Of a DNA stretch of 42,041 nucleotides, positions 1 through 6,903 are shown piece by piece. Position 1 is the first letter of the stretch; each line of letters begins with the position of its first letter. The DNA lies in contig JACZTB010000010.1 of the NCBI GenBank assembly GCA_022573895.1, positions 1-42,041 on the forward strand. The letters are read 5' to 3'. The translations under genes and the position numbers were made by a program. This stretch comes from Nitrososphaerota archaeon (GTDB lineage: Archaea > Thermoproteota > Nitrososphaeria > Nitrososphaerales > Nitrosopumilaceae). The notes beneath the pieces are model-generated. The model was not told the origin of the DNA. It saw nothing but the letters and a program-made list of their open reading frames with translations, and did no database searches.

Positions 1-414
1 ACCAGTAGCCTCATTAATGCAAATTATCACTTCACCTGAAAATGGTTTTTCAAAACTTCCTGGAGGACATTCTACACTTTGAAAACTTAGTGATGATTCT
101 GGTTCTGCAAGTTCTGGAGTAGGTTCTAGAGTAGGTTTTGGAATTAATTCTGGAATTAGTTCTGGAATAGGTTCTGAAATTGGTTCTGGAATTAGTTCTG
201 GAATTAGTTCTGGAATAGGTTCTGAAATTGGTTCTGGAATTAGTTCTGGAATTAGTTTTGGAGTAGGTTCTGGAATTGGTTCTGGAGTAGGATCTGGAAT
301 TATTTGTAGAATTATTTCTGGAATAGTTTTTCTAACTTCTATGATATATTCTGCAAATACATTAGCGGGAATTAACAAAACAAATGCTATTGCGATAATT
401 ACTATTATTTTCAC
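1..414 (-). CDS. Secreted Pro/Glu-repeat protein, C-terminus beyond window
   Basis: The frame is open from a GTG at 414 to the window edge (138 codons), so the C-terminus is missing. The first 22 or so residues (VKIIVIIAIAFVLLIPANVFA) form a typical signal peptide: a short basic start, a hydrophobic core and an Ala-x-Ala end. Residues about 35-105 are a low-complexity stretch of four-residue steps of the type P-E-P-I, P-E-L-I and P-E-P-T. A non-repetitive region with two cysteines (VECPPGSFEKPFSGEVIICIN) follows. An ATG two codons upstream is followed at once by TGA, so GTG is preferred. The repeat looks like an extended stalk or linker of an exported surface protein. The function is unknown. 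I am sure of the frame and export signal, not of the role. Confidence 0.7.
   Translation of the reverse strand, partial: MKIIVIIAIAFVLLIPANVFAEYIIEVRKTIPEIILQIIPDPTPEPIPEPTPKLIPELIPEPISEPIPELIPELIPEPISEPIPELIPELIPKPTLEPTPELAEPESSLSFQSVECPPGSFEKPFSGEVIICINEATG
105..310. repeat. 12-nt coding tandem repeat (P-E-P/L-I/T)
   Basis: Degenerate tandem repeats of a 12-nt unit (plus strand TCTGGAATTAGT and variants) encode the four-residue steps of the secreted protein. A higher-order pattern is visible: the order EPI-SEPI-PELI-PELI occurs twice. Slippage could change its length. Confidence 0.75.
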
Positions 415-483
415 GTCATATTAGGAACTAGTTTTGACTTAAGCATGTTGTCTGATTAACTTTTTACGTCAAATGTTAACTGA

Positions 484-663
484 CTACAGAAGATGTTTGT
501 CTTCTGGTAGGTATTTTTCAATAATGGTTTTGAGATATAACTTGTCTGGACCAAACGGCTTTTTATCTTTCCTGAGATCATTTAAGATTCGCATTAAAAT
601 CTCCTTATCTCCTCTGTCATTCTGTATTAGTACTATGATGGATTTTATGAGATCCTCACTCAT
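484..663 (-). CDS. Small hypothetical protein, 59 aa
   Basis: The frame runs from ATG at 663 to TAG at 484-486. The sequence MSEDLIKSIIVLIQNDRGDK... is charged and mostly helical, and it ends with a KPFGPDKLYLKTIIEKYLPED segment that reads like a structured domain. The composition (many Asp, Glu, Lys and Ile) is that of a real soluble protein, unlike the opposite-strand reading frame over the same bases. No family recognised. It is followed on the same strand by the secreted repeat protein. Confidence 0.55.
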   Translation of the reverse strand: MSEDLIKSIIVLIQNDRGDKEILMRILNDLRKDKKPFGPDKLYLKTIIEKYLPEDKHLL

Positions 664-705
664 AAGATTGTAAAGGAAGTAACAAGCTAAATTTCTTTTC
701 GATTA

Positions 706-720
706 GTCTACGTTGTAGAC
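706..720 (-). terminator. Short hairpin between two small genes
   Basis: GTCTAC-GTT-GTAGAC forms a perfect 6-bp stem with a 3-nt loop, 12 nt past the stop of the 51-residue gene. It is placed like a 3'-end hairpin, but it has no strong U-tract, so termination is only a guess. Confidence 0.3.
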
Positions 721-732
721 CGTTAGATTGTA

Positions 733-888
733 TTAAGAATCAGATCGTGGTGGGAGTAATCCTACGCCATGACATCTTGAATCACTACATTTTTGTTTAT
801 CAAAAATCTCCGTAGTTAACGTTTTTCCCTCATATTCAAATATAACCTGTTTTCCACAAACTCTGCAATTGCCAGTTCCAACTGTCAT
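733..888 (-). CDS. Small zinc-ribbon-like protein, 51 aa
   Basis: ATG at 888, TAA at 733-735. The protein begins MTVGTGNCRVCGKQVIFEY and has two cysteine pairs, C-R-V-C near residue 10 and C-S-D-S-R-C near residue 35, followed by a His. This spacing suits a single zinc ribbon. The tail GLLPPRSDS is short and probably disordered. Such tiny zinc proteins are common in thaumarchaea and may bind nucleic acid or protein. The function is not known. The metal site is inferred from the cysteine pattern alone. Confidence 0.6.
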   Translation of the reverse strand: MTVGTGNCRVCGKQVIFEYEGKTLTTEIFDKQKCSDSRCHGVGLLPPRSDS

Positions 889-1037
889 TATGAAATTATA
901 CATTATACTAAGAATTAAGAATTAGTGGTTTTTGAGTTTAGTATAGGCTCAAAATCATCAAAGACTACGTACCAGAGCGTATTCTCGGATCAAAGTCAAA
1001 CAGTAAACCTTTATCCACTTACTCGAAATGTTTGACT

Positions 1038-1118
1038 ATGGCATTAGCTCGAACACAAAGACATTATTGTAACAAGTGTCATCTAAAACGCCCTAAATGT
1101 ATCTGTAAAAAACAGTAA
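1038..1118 (+). CDS. Possible 26-aa Cys-rich microprotein
   Basis: ATG at 1038, TAA at 1116-1118. The peptide is MALARTQRHYCNKCHLKRPKCICKKQ: very basic, with C-N-K-C and C-I-C and one His between, enough ligands for one zinc ion. It stands alone on the plus strand between minus-strand genes. It is so short that chance cannot be excluded. The density of Cys and Lys/Arg is what argues for it. Confidence 0.4.
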   Translation: MALARTQRHYCNKCHLKRPKCICKKQ

Positions 1119-1192
1119 ACGAGATTAATAATTCTTAGATTCTAAACTCTTTTTTTGTCGTGAATTTTGAATTAATTAACAATTTCGATTAT

Positions 1193-1561
1193 TTAATCAA
1201 TTTTAATTGAGAATGCCAAAAGCTCCCCTTTGCTTTTACTGAGAAACTTGGCAATTTTAGCCATAAATCCATACTTTCTATCTCTCCATTTTACTGCGTC
1301 TTTAGTTTCTTCTTCTGTTAAGATTTTAGCGGTACCAGACATCCATTGACCTGTAACTTTTCCTCTGATAGTACATGTTGCAATTTTTACCTGCAAATTA
1401 TTTCTAAGACGTTTCACTTTTCCTGTTTGATCCCTAGTAACAACATAAATCAAATCATTTTTAATTATAAACCAAACAGGAGTTCTAACTGGTTGATTAT
1501 TTTTTCTATATGTTTCAAGTGAAATGTATTTTTCTGATTCTATTTCGTTTAAATTGTTCAT
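1193..1561 (-). CDS. PPOX-class F420/FMN-binding protein
   Basis: A 122-residue protein with the split-barrel signature of the pyridoxamine-5'-phosphate-oxidase-like superfamily, closest to the short PPOX class described as F420-dependent. Visible are the N-terminal RTPVWFIIKNDLIYVVT strand pair, TGKVKRLRNNLQVKIATC with its basic cofactor-phosphate-binding part, and GQWMSGTAKIL. The length is normal for the class. These proteins bind flavin or deazaflavin cofactors in the cytoplasm and reduce small substrates; the substrate cannot be read from sequence. The next gene upstream on the same strand (RidA family) is 39 nt away, so they may be co-transcribed. Confidence 0.75.
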   Translation of the reverse strand: MNNLNEIESEKYISLETYRKNNQPVRTPVWFIIKNDLIYVVTRDQTGKVKRLRNNLQVKIATCTIRGKVTGQWMSGTAKILTEEETKDAVKWRDRKYGFMAKIAKFLSKSKGELLAFSIKID

Positions 1562-1600
1562 GAGATGTTGTATTTTTTAAATCATTTAGGTTTATTCTCA

Positions 1601-2056
1601 TTATTCTGAAATTTCAACAATTGCATCAATTTCTGTCATTGAATCTAAAGGTAAACTAGCTACTCCAACCGCAATTCTAGTGTGTTTTCCTTTCTCACCA
1701 AATATCTCTAAAAACAAATCTGAAGCTGAATTGATGACTTTGGGTTGTTGTGAAAATTCTGAAACAGAATTTACAAATCCTGACAATCTTACTATTTTAG
1801 AAACTTTGTCCAAATCTCCCACTTCTCTTTTTATTTGTGCTAAAATGTTAATTGCACACATTCTTGCAGATTTTTGAGCAATTTCCAAGTTATTATCAGA
1901 AACCTTCCCAGTAAAGATTACTTTACCATCTTCCATGGGAATCTGTCCAGAAATGTAAAGCAAATTCCCTGTCCTTACTGCAGGAACATATGATCCTGCA
2001 GGTGTTGGAGGATTTTGAAGCTTAATTCCTAAGGATTCAAGTTTTTCTTCAATCAA
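1601..2056 (-). CDS. RidA/YjgF/UK114 family protein
   Basis: A 151-residue member of the RidA family, whose proteins form trimers and in many organisms hydrolyse reactive enamine/imine intermediates to ketoacids. The family pattern is seen in GNLLYISGQIP (residues about 31-41), VVRLSGFVNSVSEF-like text in the middle, and the C-terminal TRIAVGVASLPLDSMTEIDAIVEI, which carries the conserved Arg of the pocket. It belongs to the longer subgroup (about 150 residues, starting MIEEKLESLGI), whose activity is less certain than that of the 130-residue RidA proper. A TrmB-type regulator lies 27 nt upstream on the same strand. Confidence 0.85.
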   Translation of the reverse strand: MIEEKLESLGIKLQNPPTPAGSYVPAVRTGNLLYISGQIPMEDGKVIFTGKVSDNNLEIAQKSARMCAINILAQIKREVGDLDKVSKIVRLSGFVNSVSEFSQQPKVINSASDLFLEIFGEKGKHTRIAVGVASLPLDSMTEIDAIVEISE

Positions 2057-2083
2057 GACTATTGTGTCTATTTTTGTCTGATT

Positions 2084-3244
2084 TTAGTTTTTACTTATCT
2101 TAATGTGGACTTTTTCGCCTTTGTTCGAATTATTTTGATAAATTATTCTAGTTTTGTAACCTTGTTTTTGTAGGCACCCATCCAAAATTGAAATCCAAGG
2201 TAATGAATGATTACTGTTTAGTTTTGACTCAATTGTGATGTTTTTGGTGTTTGCTTCAAAGTTTACATGCCCTGAGCATGTAATCTGCATTATTGCGTCT
2301 ATTATCTCTATGATATCATCAAGTGATTTTGACTTTAAAGAAATTCCATTTTTTTCCAATAGTTTTAACATATCGAATTCAGGTTTTTTTGATATCATTA
2401 TAGAATTTAGAATATGCATCAGACCAGCTTCATTAACAGTTTTTATTATTTTGTAGATCTCCTGCGCTTCTGTTTTTGTCATGTCTGCAAGAGCTCTGGT
2501 TTTTATTGCACTCTTCCATATATTAGAAAATACTTTTTCCTGATTACTTGCAAGAATTTCAGTTGATGAAAAAATTACTCCCTTTCCATTATCATTATTT
2601 ATCATTAACAATTCAGTCTCATCAAAAATAAAGCAATTTTGAGTAATCTCTGATGCTCTGATCTCTACTCCGTCAGGAATTGCTCTGTATGATTCAGAGC
2701 AAATTTGTGAGGGTAGAACAAGTACTTTGACATCTAGATTTCGACGCAAAACTGATAGTAATTGTTCTTTACATTCAGCTAATAATCCGAAACCCCATTG
2801 GTCTGCCATTATTTTAATTGATGATTTTGAACCTTCAATCATGGTTTGGAGTTGAGCCAAGACATTGTTTACACCAAGTTGAATGTATCTTTTTTCTTCA
2901 GTTCCTCTTGACTTTCTACTTTCTTCACTTGCTTTCTTCAAATTTGAAACCAATGTGTTCATTGCATTTACCTTGTTGATTTGCTCATGAATGATTCCAT
3001 CAAATGCATCTTCAGGTGCAATTGCTGTACACATTATCGGTTTACTCTTTGATATCATTGTCAGTTTCTTGTTTTCCAGTTTCAGCAAAGTTGGATAAAT
3101 TTTGGTTCGTGGAATCTCCGAATAATATGCTAATTCACCTGCAGAAATTGTTCCTTTGGCAATCAGGGTTACATATGCTTGTGCTTCATATTTGCTTAAT
3201 CCAAATTCTTCTAAACTGACTGTTAATGCATGCTCATTTACCAT
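2084..3244 (-). CDS. TrmB-family transcriptional regulator
   Basis: A 386-residue protein with an N-terminal TrmB-type winged helix (residues about 10-80: LEEFGLSKYEAQAYVTLIAKG, then SAGELAYYSEIPRTKIYPTLLKL), a coiled linker (about 95-120) and a middle domain (about 125-250) like the PLD-like effector module of TrmB proteins. The last 110 residues are not assigned. In archaea TrmB proteins repress or activate sugar or metabolic genes. There is no sugar-binding hallmark I can name and no sugar transporter next door, so the target is unknown. It is divergent from the ESCRT-III-like gene, leaving about 110 nt for both promoters. Confidence 0.8.
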   Translation of the reverse strand: MVNEHALTVSLEEFGLSKYEAQAYVTLIAKGTISAGELAYYSEIPRTKIYPTLLKLENKKLTMISKSKPIMCTAIAPEDAFDGIIHEQINKVNAMNTLVSNLKKASEESRKSRGTEEKRYIQLGVNNVLAQLQTMIEGSKSSIKIMADQWGFGLLAECKEQLLSVLRRNLDVKVLVLPSQICSESYRAIPDGVEIRASEITQNCFIFDETELLMINNDNGKGVIFSSTEILASNQEKVFSNIWKSAIKTRALADMTKTEAQEIYKIIKTVNEAGLMHILNSIMISKKPEFDMLKLLEKNGISLKSKSLDDIIEIIDAIMQITCSGHVNFEANTKNITIESKLNSNHSLPWISILDGCLQKQGYKTRIIYQNNSNKGEKVHIKISKN

Positions 3245-3356
3245 GATTTTACTTGATTTGTTATTAGGTAAAATTGAGAGCTAAATTCCTTTAAACAAAT
3301 ACTCAAAAAAAATCAAAATTGTATCTGTAGATGGGTGTAACTGGTTACTAAAATAA

Positions 3357-3965
3357 TTGTTACAATGCCCTCAAATACAAAATTTAGAACCACACAACAA
3401 TATGTTGATTAAATGTAATGTTAGCATATTAGAATATGCAAACATATCTCATTCAGTTACCCTTGTTCCAAGATTGAAATATTCTGTAAATCTGTTAGAT
3501 GATATTGTTGAGATTCTTAAGAAAAAAAGACATGACCTAAAAAAATCAAATAAATCTTTAGTTGCTAATTTTGATGAAACTGATAACACCCATCTAAAAG
3601 CAATTGAACTGGAACGAATTATTGTCTTTTCTCTGGAAATTCTCTATCAAATAAAAAAAAGAACCAGAAGAATATCTGGTATAAACAGCATTCCTCAAGT
3701 CCTTCCTACAGCTATCCAATTGATTAGAACAATTAGTGCACAATTATTTGGTATTGTTCCAAATTGTAGCCAAAAACTATGTGAATTATCAGTCCATCTA
3801 GGAAGTGTAGTACTAGATTCTGCTGCACTCACAAATGCAAGATTTGACTTTAGTCAATCAAATGAAGAATCTTCGACTTTACTTAATGAAGTAAAGTTGA
3901 TGGTAGACTCTAAAATAAGTAAGCAGTACCCTAATCTTGATTTTTTTAAAGTATGCAATACTTGA
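3357..3965 (+). CDS. ESCRT-III-like protein (divergent CdvB paralogue)
   Basis: A protein of about 200 residues. It shows the archaeal ESCRT-III/CdvB pattern: a basic N-terminal helix pair (VNLLDDIVEILKKKRHDLKK), a helix with HLKAIELERIIVFSLEILYQI, and a PQVLPTAIQLIRTISAQLFGIVP...ELSVHLGSVVLDSAAL segment that matches the later CdvB helices. No C-terminal MIT-interacting motif or winged helix is obvious. The gene ends 13 nt inside the next gene, and cdvC follows, so a membrane-remodelling role in division is inferred. The start is uncertain: TTG at 3357 or ATG at 3402. An out-of-frame ATG at 3365 opens a 15-codon frame that stops at once. Confidence 0.65.
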   Translation: MLQCPQIQNLEPHNNMLIKCNVSILEYANISHSVTLVPRLKYSVNLLDDIVEILKKKRHDLKKSNKSLVANFDETDNTHLKAIELERIIVFSLEILYQIKKRTRRISGINSIPQVLPTAIQLIRTISAQLFGIVPNCSQKLCELSVHLGSVVLDSAALTNARFDFSQSNEESSTLLNEVKLMVDSKISKQYPNLDFFKVCNT

Positions 3966-4456
3966 GAATATTAAATTCTACACGAAACTTTTCAAAGGAT
4001 ATTGAACGTATAAGGTCACTCTCTTCAAAAATTAACAAAAAACTATCCGAAACCAAACCTTCTGATGATGACAAAATAAACAAACTCACTTTAGATGAAC
4101 TTCAGGATTTAAACAAAATTGTTGGAATTGCTGATTTTATGCTATGCAAACATGCTGACAAAAAAGAGATTTGCTCAATTCTAAAGCATTTTGTATCAAT
4201 CATCTCTGATACCGCCAACTCCCTTGAGAATTTAGATGATGAAATCTCAGAACTGATAATTTCAGCTGAAGACTCTATAAACAAAGTAAAAGAAATGCAT
4301 GTACATATCTCCGAGAAATCTGATTTCAAAAAGAGATATCATGATGGACCTGATTATGATGAGCATGAAACATGTGCAATTAATTTAACCCATTTTGCCA
4401 CAGAGATTAACACAACAGAATACCAACAAAATTCTCAAGGACATATGCGTAGGTAA
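3953..4456 (+). CDS. Helical protein between ESCRT-III-like gene and cdvC
   Basis: A 167-residue hydrophilic, mostly helical protein with heptad-like stretches (KDIERIRSLSSKINKKLSE, and NSLENLDDEISELIISAEDSINKVKEMH) and a polar tail with several His. Its ATG overlaps the end of the preceding ESCRT-III-like gene by 13 nt, and cdvC begins 5 nt after its stop, so the three are almost certainly translated from one message. It has no family hallmark I can name. It may be a second, very diverged ESCRT-III-type or adaptor protein of the division machinery; that rests on position and helical character only. Confidence 0.6.
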   Translation: MQYLRILNSTRNFSKDIERIRSLSSKINKKLSETKPSDDDKINKLTLDELQDLNKIVGIADFMLCKHADKKEICSILKHFVSIISDTANSLENLDDEISELIISAEDSINKVKEMHVHISEKSDFKKRYHDGPDYDEHETCAINLTHFATEINTTEYQQNSQGHMRR

Positions 4457-4461
4457 TTAAG

Positions 4462-5655
4462 ATGAGTTTAGCCCCCCAAGAATTAGAAAATACTGCTAGT
4501 AAATATGCCTCTGAGGCCATTAAATTTGATTCTCAAGGGGCACGTGGTATGGCGATTTCACATTATCAACAAGCTATTGACGCTCTTGTAAAACTATTAC
4601 AACTTTATCCTCACAGTAAACTAAACCAAATTTACAAAGAAAGATGTACCTCTTATCATAATAGAATTAATGCATTACAACAGGCTGGTGGCGTAGAGCC
4701 TGCAGTTGATCCAAAAGCATCAGAAAAAGATCAAAAGGCATCTGTGCAAAGACAAGAAGAAGAAAATGACTTTGAAGATCTTGTAATGAAAGAAAAACCC
4801 AATGTTACATGGGCTCAAGTAGTCGGTTTGGAAGATGCTAAAAACGCATTACGTGAATCAATCATATATCCTGCTAAAAGACCTGATTTGTTCCCTCTTG
4901 GATGGCCAAAGGGTATGTTACTTTATGGACCTCCTGGAACAGGAAAAACAATGCTTGCGGCTGCTACTGCCAATGAGATGGATGGTTATTTTATTAATGT
5001 AGATGCGTCAGCTATGATGAGCAAATGGTTAGGTGAGGCAGAAAAAAATGTTTCAAAATTATTTTCTATGGCAAGACATTATGCTGAAAAAGAAGGCAAA
5101 CCCGTTATTTTGTTTGTAGATGAAGTTGACTCTTTATTGGGTTCTAGAAACAGTGAAGTAGGTGGAGAAGTAAGAACTAAAAACCAATTCCTAATTGAGA
5201 TGGATGGTGTTAATAGTAAAGGAAAAGATTTGATGCTTTATGTAATTGGAGCCACAAACAAACCCTGGAGTCTTGATTGGCCTTTCCTAAGACGATTCCA
5301 AAAGAGAATTTATGTTTCATTACCATCACTTGAAGCTAGAGAACATCTCTTTAAGGAATACACTGAACCTCTAAGAAAAAGTATTAAAGTAAACCCTGCT
5401 GAATTAGCAAAATTGTTTGATGGATACAGCGCAAGTGATATCAAAGACATCTGTCAAGCTGCACAAATCAAAACAGTTCATGAAATATTCAATTCTCCAA
5501 ACTATCACGAACCTATAGAAGGCGAAATACCTGTGCAACCAAGAGAGCTCACTCCAGCTGATTTCAGGGATATAATGGCAAGAAGAAAACCAAGTGTTTC
5601 AATTGAAATGGTTCGCGCTTATCATAAATGGAGTGAAGAGTTCAAAGCTCTCTAA
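4462..5655 (+). CDS. cdvC: CdvC, Vps4-like AAA+ ATPase of cell division
   Basis: A 397-residue AAA+ ATPase that remodels ESCRT-III (CdvB) filaments during archaeal cytokinesis. The N-terminal MIT domain spans about residues 5-75 (EAIKFDSQGARGMAISHYQQAIDALVKLL). A Glu/Lys-rich linker follows, then the AAA core with Walker A GPPGTGKT at 156-163, Walker B ILFVDE at 216-221, and the RRF arginine-finger segment at 277-279. The C-terminal region (about 330-395) corresponds to the Vps4 small domain and C-terminal helix. The length is normal. It is the last gene of a tight three-gene cluster with an ESCRT-III-like protein, which fits its partner. Start: ATG at 4462, 5 nt after the previous stop. Confidence 0.93.
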   Translation: MSLAPQELENTASKYASEAIKFDSQGARGMAISHYQQAIDALVKLLQLYPHSKLNQIYKERCTSYHNRINALQQAGGVEPAVDPKASEKDQKASVQRQEEENDFEDLVMKEKPNVTWAQVVGLEDAKNALRESIIYPAKRPDLFPLGWPKGMLLYGPPGTGKTMLAAATANEMDGYFINVDASAMMSKWLGEAEKNVSKLFSMARHYAEKEGKPVILFVDEVDSLLGSRNSEVGGEVRTKNQFLIEMDGVNSKGKDLMLYVIGATNKPWSLDWPFLRRFQKRIYVSLPSLEAREHLFKEYTEPLRKSIKVNPAELAKLFDGYSASDIKDICQAAQIKTVHEIFNSPNYHEPIEGEIPVQPRELTPADFRDIMARRKPSVSIEMVRAYHKWSEEFKAL

Positions 5656-5706
5656 ACATTCTATATTTTCCTGCGATCAATTTCATTCCTATACATATCT
5701 CACAAA

Positions 5707-5715
5707 ACTTAAATT
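5707..5715 (+). promoter_or_regulatory. TATA box (BoxA) for carAB
   Basis: ACTTAAATT is a good archaeal BoxA. Its centre lies about 29 nt before the inferred first codon of carA at 5740, the spacing expected for a leaderless or nearly leaderless transcript. Confidence 0.5.
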
Positions 5716-5739
5716 CACATTCATTCGGACTCTACGAGG

Positions 5740-6903
5740 GTAACAATAACTACAAAGAAATCAAACCACGCAAACAAGTTTGGGAATCTGGTTTTTGATG
5801 ATGGCACTATTCTTGATGGTCAAGGTTTTGGTTATTCTACAACTGTTTTTGGTGAAATTGTCTTTAACACTGGGATGGTTGGATACCCTGAAGCACTCAC
5901 AGATCCGTCATATAACGGCCAAATTCTTACACTTACGTATCCTCTAGTTGGAAATTATGGGGTTCCTGATCCATCGGTCAAAGACGATGATGGAATACCA
6001 AAATTCTTTGAATCAGATAAAATCCAAGTAAGAGGTCTGGTAGTTCATGAGTTATCCTTGGTTGCTAGTCATTGGAATCTTTCAATGACCCTTGATGAAT
6101 GGATGTATAACGAAAAGGTACCTGGAATCTCTGGAATTGATACTCGTGAATTAACAAAGAAACTTCGAACTGGTGGTGTTATGATGGCCGCCCTTGTGGT
6201 ATCTGATTCTGAAATTGATGTTGAAGAAATAAAAAAACAACTTTCATCTGCACCTCATTATAATTCTGAACAATTCATGGATGTTGTATCTACAAAACAG
6301 GAACAAGTTTACGGCAAAGATGAAAAATCAGTTGTGGTAATTGACACTGGTGCAAAAAATGCAATTTTGAGAAATATTCGTCAAATGGGTTACAAAGTCA
6401 TCCTAGTTCCTTGGAATACTTCTTATGAAAAAATAATGTTATACAATCCTAAAGGCGTTGTACTTAGTAGCGGTCCTGGTGATCCACAGAACTGTCCTGA
6501 TACAATAGATACAGCAAAAAAATTAATTGAAAATAATATTCCTACATTAGGAATTTGTTTGGGGGCACAAATTATTGGTATTGCAGGAAATACTGAAACA
6601 TACAAACTAAAATATGGACATCGTGGACAAAACAAACCTTGTGTGAATCTAGAAAACAATCAAGTTTATGTTACTAGTCAGAATCATGGTTATGGAATTA
6701 CTCCTGAATCACTTGAGAAATCTGAATTTAATTTATGGTTTACAAACGCAGACGACAAAACAATTGAAGGAATAAAGCACAAAAAACAAAATTGTATTGC
6801 AGTACAGTTTCACCCCGAAGCTTCGCCTGGTCCTTATGATTGCAAGTTCGTCTTTGAAGAGCTAAAACACCTTATGGAGGAAGGAACATCTGCCAAAGAA
6901 TGA
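5740..6903 (+). CDS. carA: Carbamoyl-phosphate synthase small subunit
   Basis: The glutaminase subunit of carbamoyl-phosphate synthase; it feeds ammonia to CarB for pyrimidine and arginine synthesis. The CPSase small-chain domain is clear from LVFDDGTILDGQGFGYST onward, and the class I amidotransferase domain has the nucleophile in GICLGAQ (Cys about 273) and FHPEAS (His 358, Glu 360). The family frame extends well upstream of the first ATG (5875), but no ATG, GTG or TTG exists between the in-frame stop at 5710 and 5875. The best candidate is GTA at 5740 (then ATA at 5746), where a leaderless message would begin. Starting at 5875 would delete about 45 conserved residues. The start codon is thus non-canonical, mutated or misread. 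Confidence 0.85.
   Translation, partial: VTITTKKSNHANKFGNLVFDDGTILDGQGFGYSTTVFGEIVFNTGMVGYPEALTDPSYNGQILTLTYPLVGNYGVPDPSVKDDDGIPKFFESDKIQVRGLVVHELSLVASHWNLSMTLDEWMYNEKVPGISGIDTRELTKKLRTGGVMMAALVVSDSEIDVEEIKKQLSSAPHYNSEQFMDVVSTKQEQVYGKDEKSVVVIDTGAKNAILRNIRQMGYKVILVPWNTSYEKIMLYNPKGVVLSSGPGDPQNCPDTIDTAKKLIENNIPTLGICLGAQIIGIAGNTETYKLKYGHRGQNKPCVNLENNQVYVTSQNHGYGITPESLEKSEFNLWFTNADDKTIEGIKHKKQNCIAVQFHPEASPGPYDCKFVFEELKHLMEEGTSAKE
6876..6892 (+). promoter_or_regulatory. Shine-Dalgarno and CTG start of carB
   Basis: GGAGG at 6876-6880, inside the end of carA, is followed after 9 nt by CTG at 6890-6892, which begins the expected CarB N-terminus (M/L-PKNESLKKILVLGSG). No ATG, GTG or TTG lies in this frame between the stop at 6863 and the interruption at 6971. 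CTG is therefore the only reasonable start, and the SD supports it. Confidence 0.5.

Noticed and set aside
473-673. 66-codon plus-strand reading frame
   Set aside because: It lies opposite the 59-residue minus-strand gene, whose translation is more protein-like; this frame is rich in Ser, Leu and Arg as expected from an antisense shadow.
3365-3412. Alternative start of the ESCRT-III-like protein at ATG 3365
   Set aside because: This frame stops after 15 codons; a frameshift would be needed to join it, and nothing in the bases singles out such a site.
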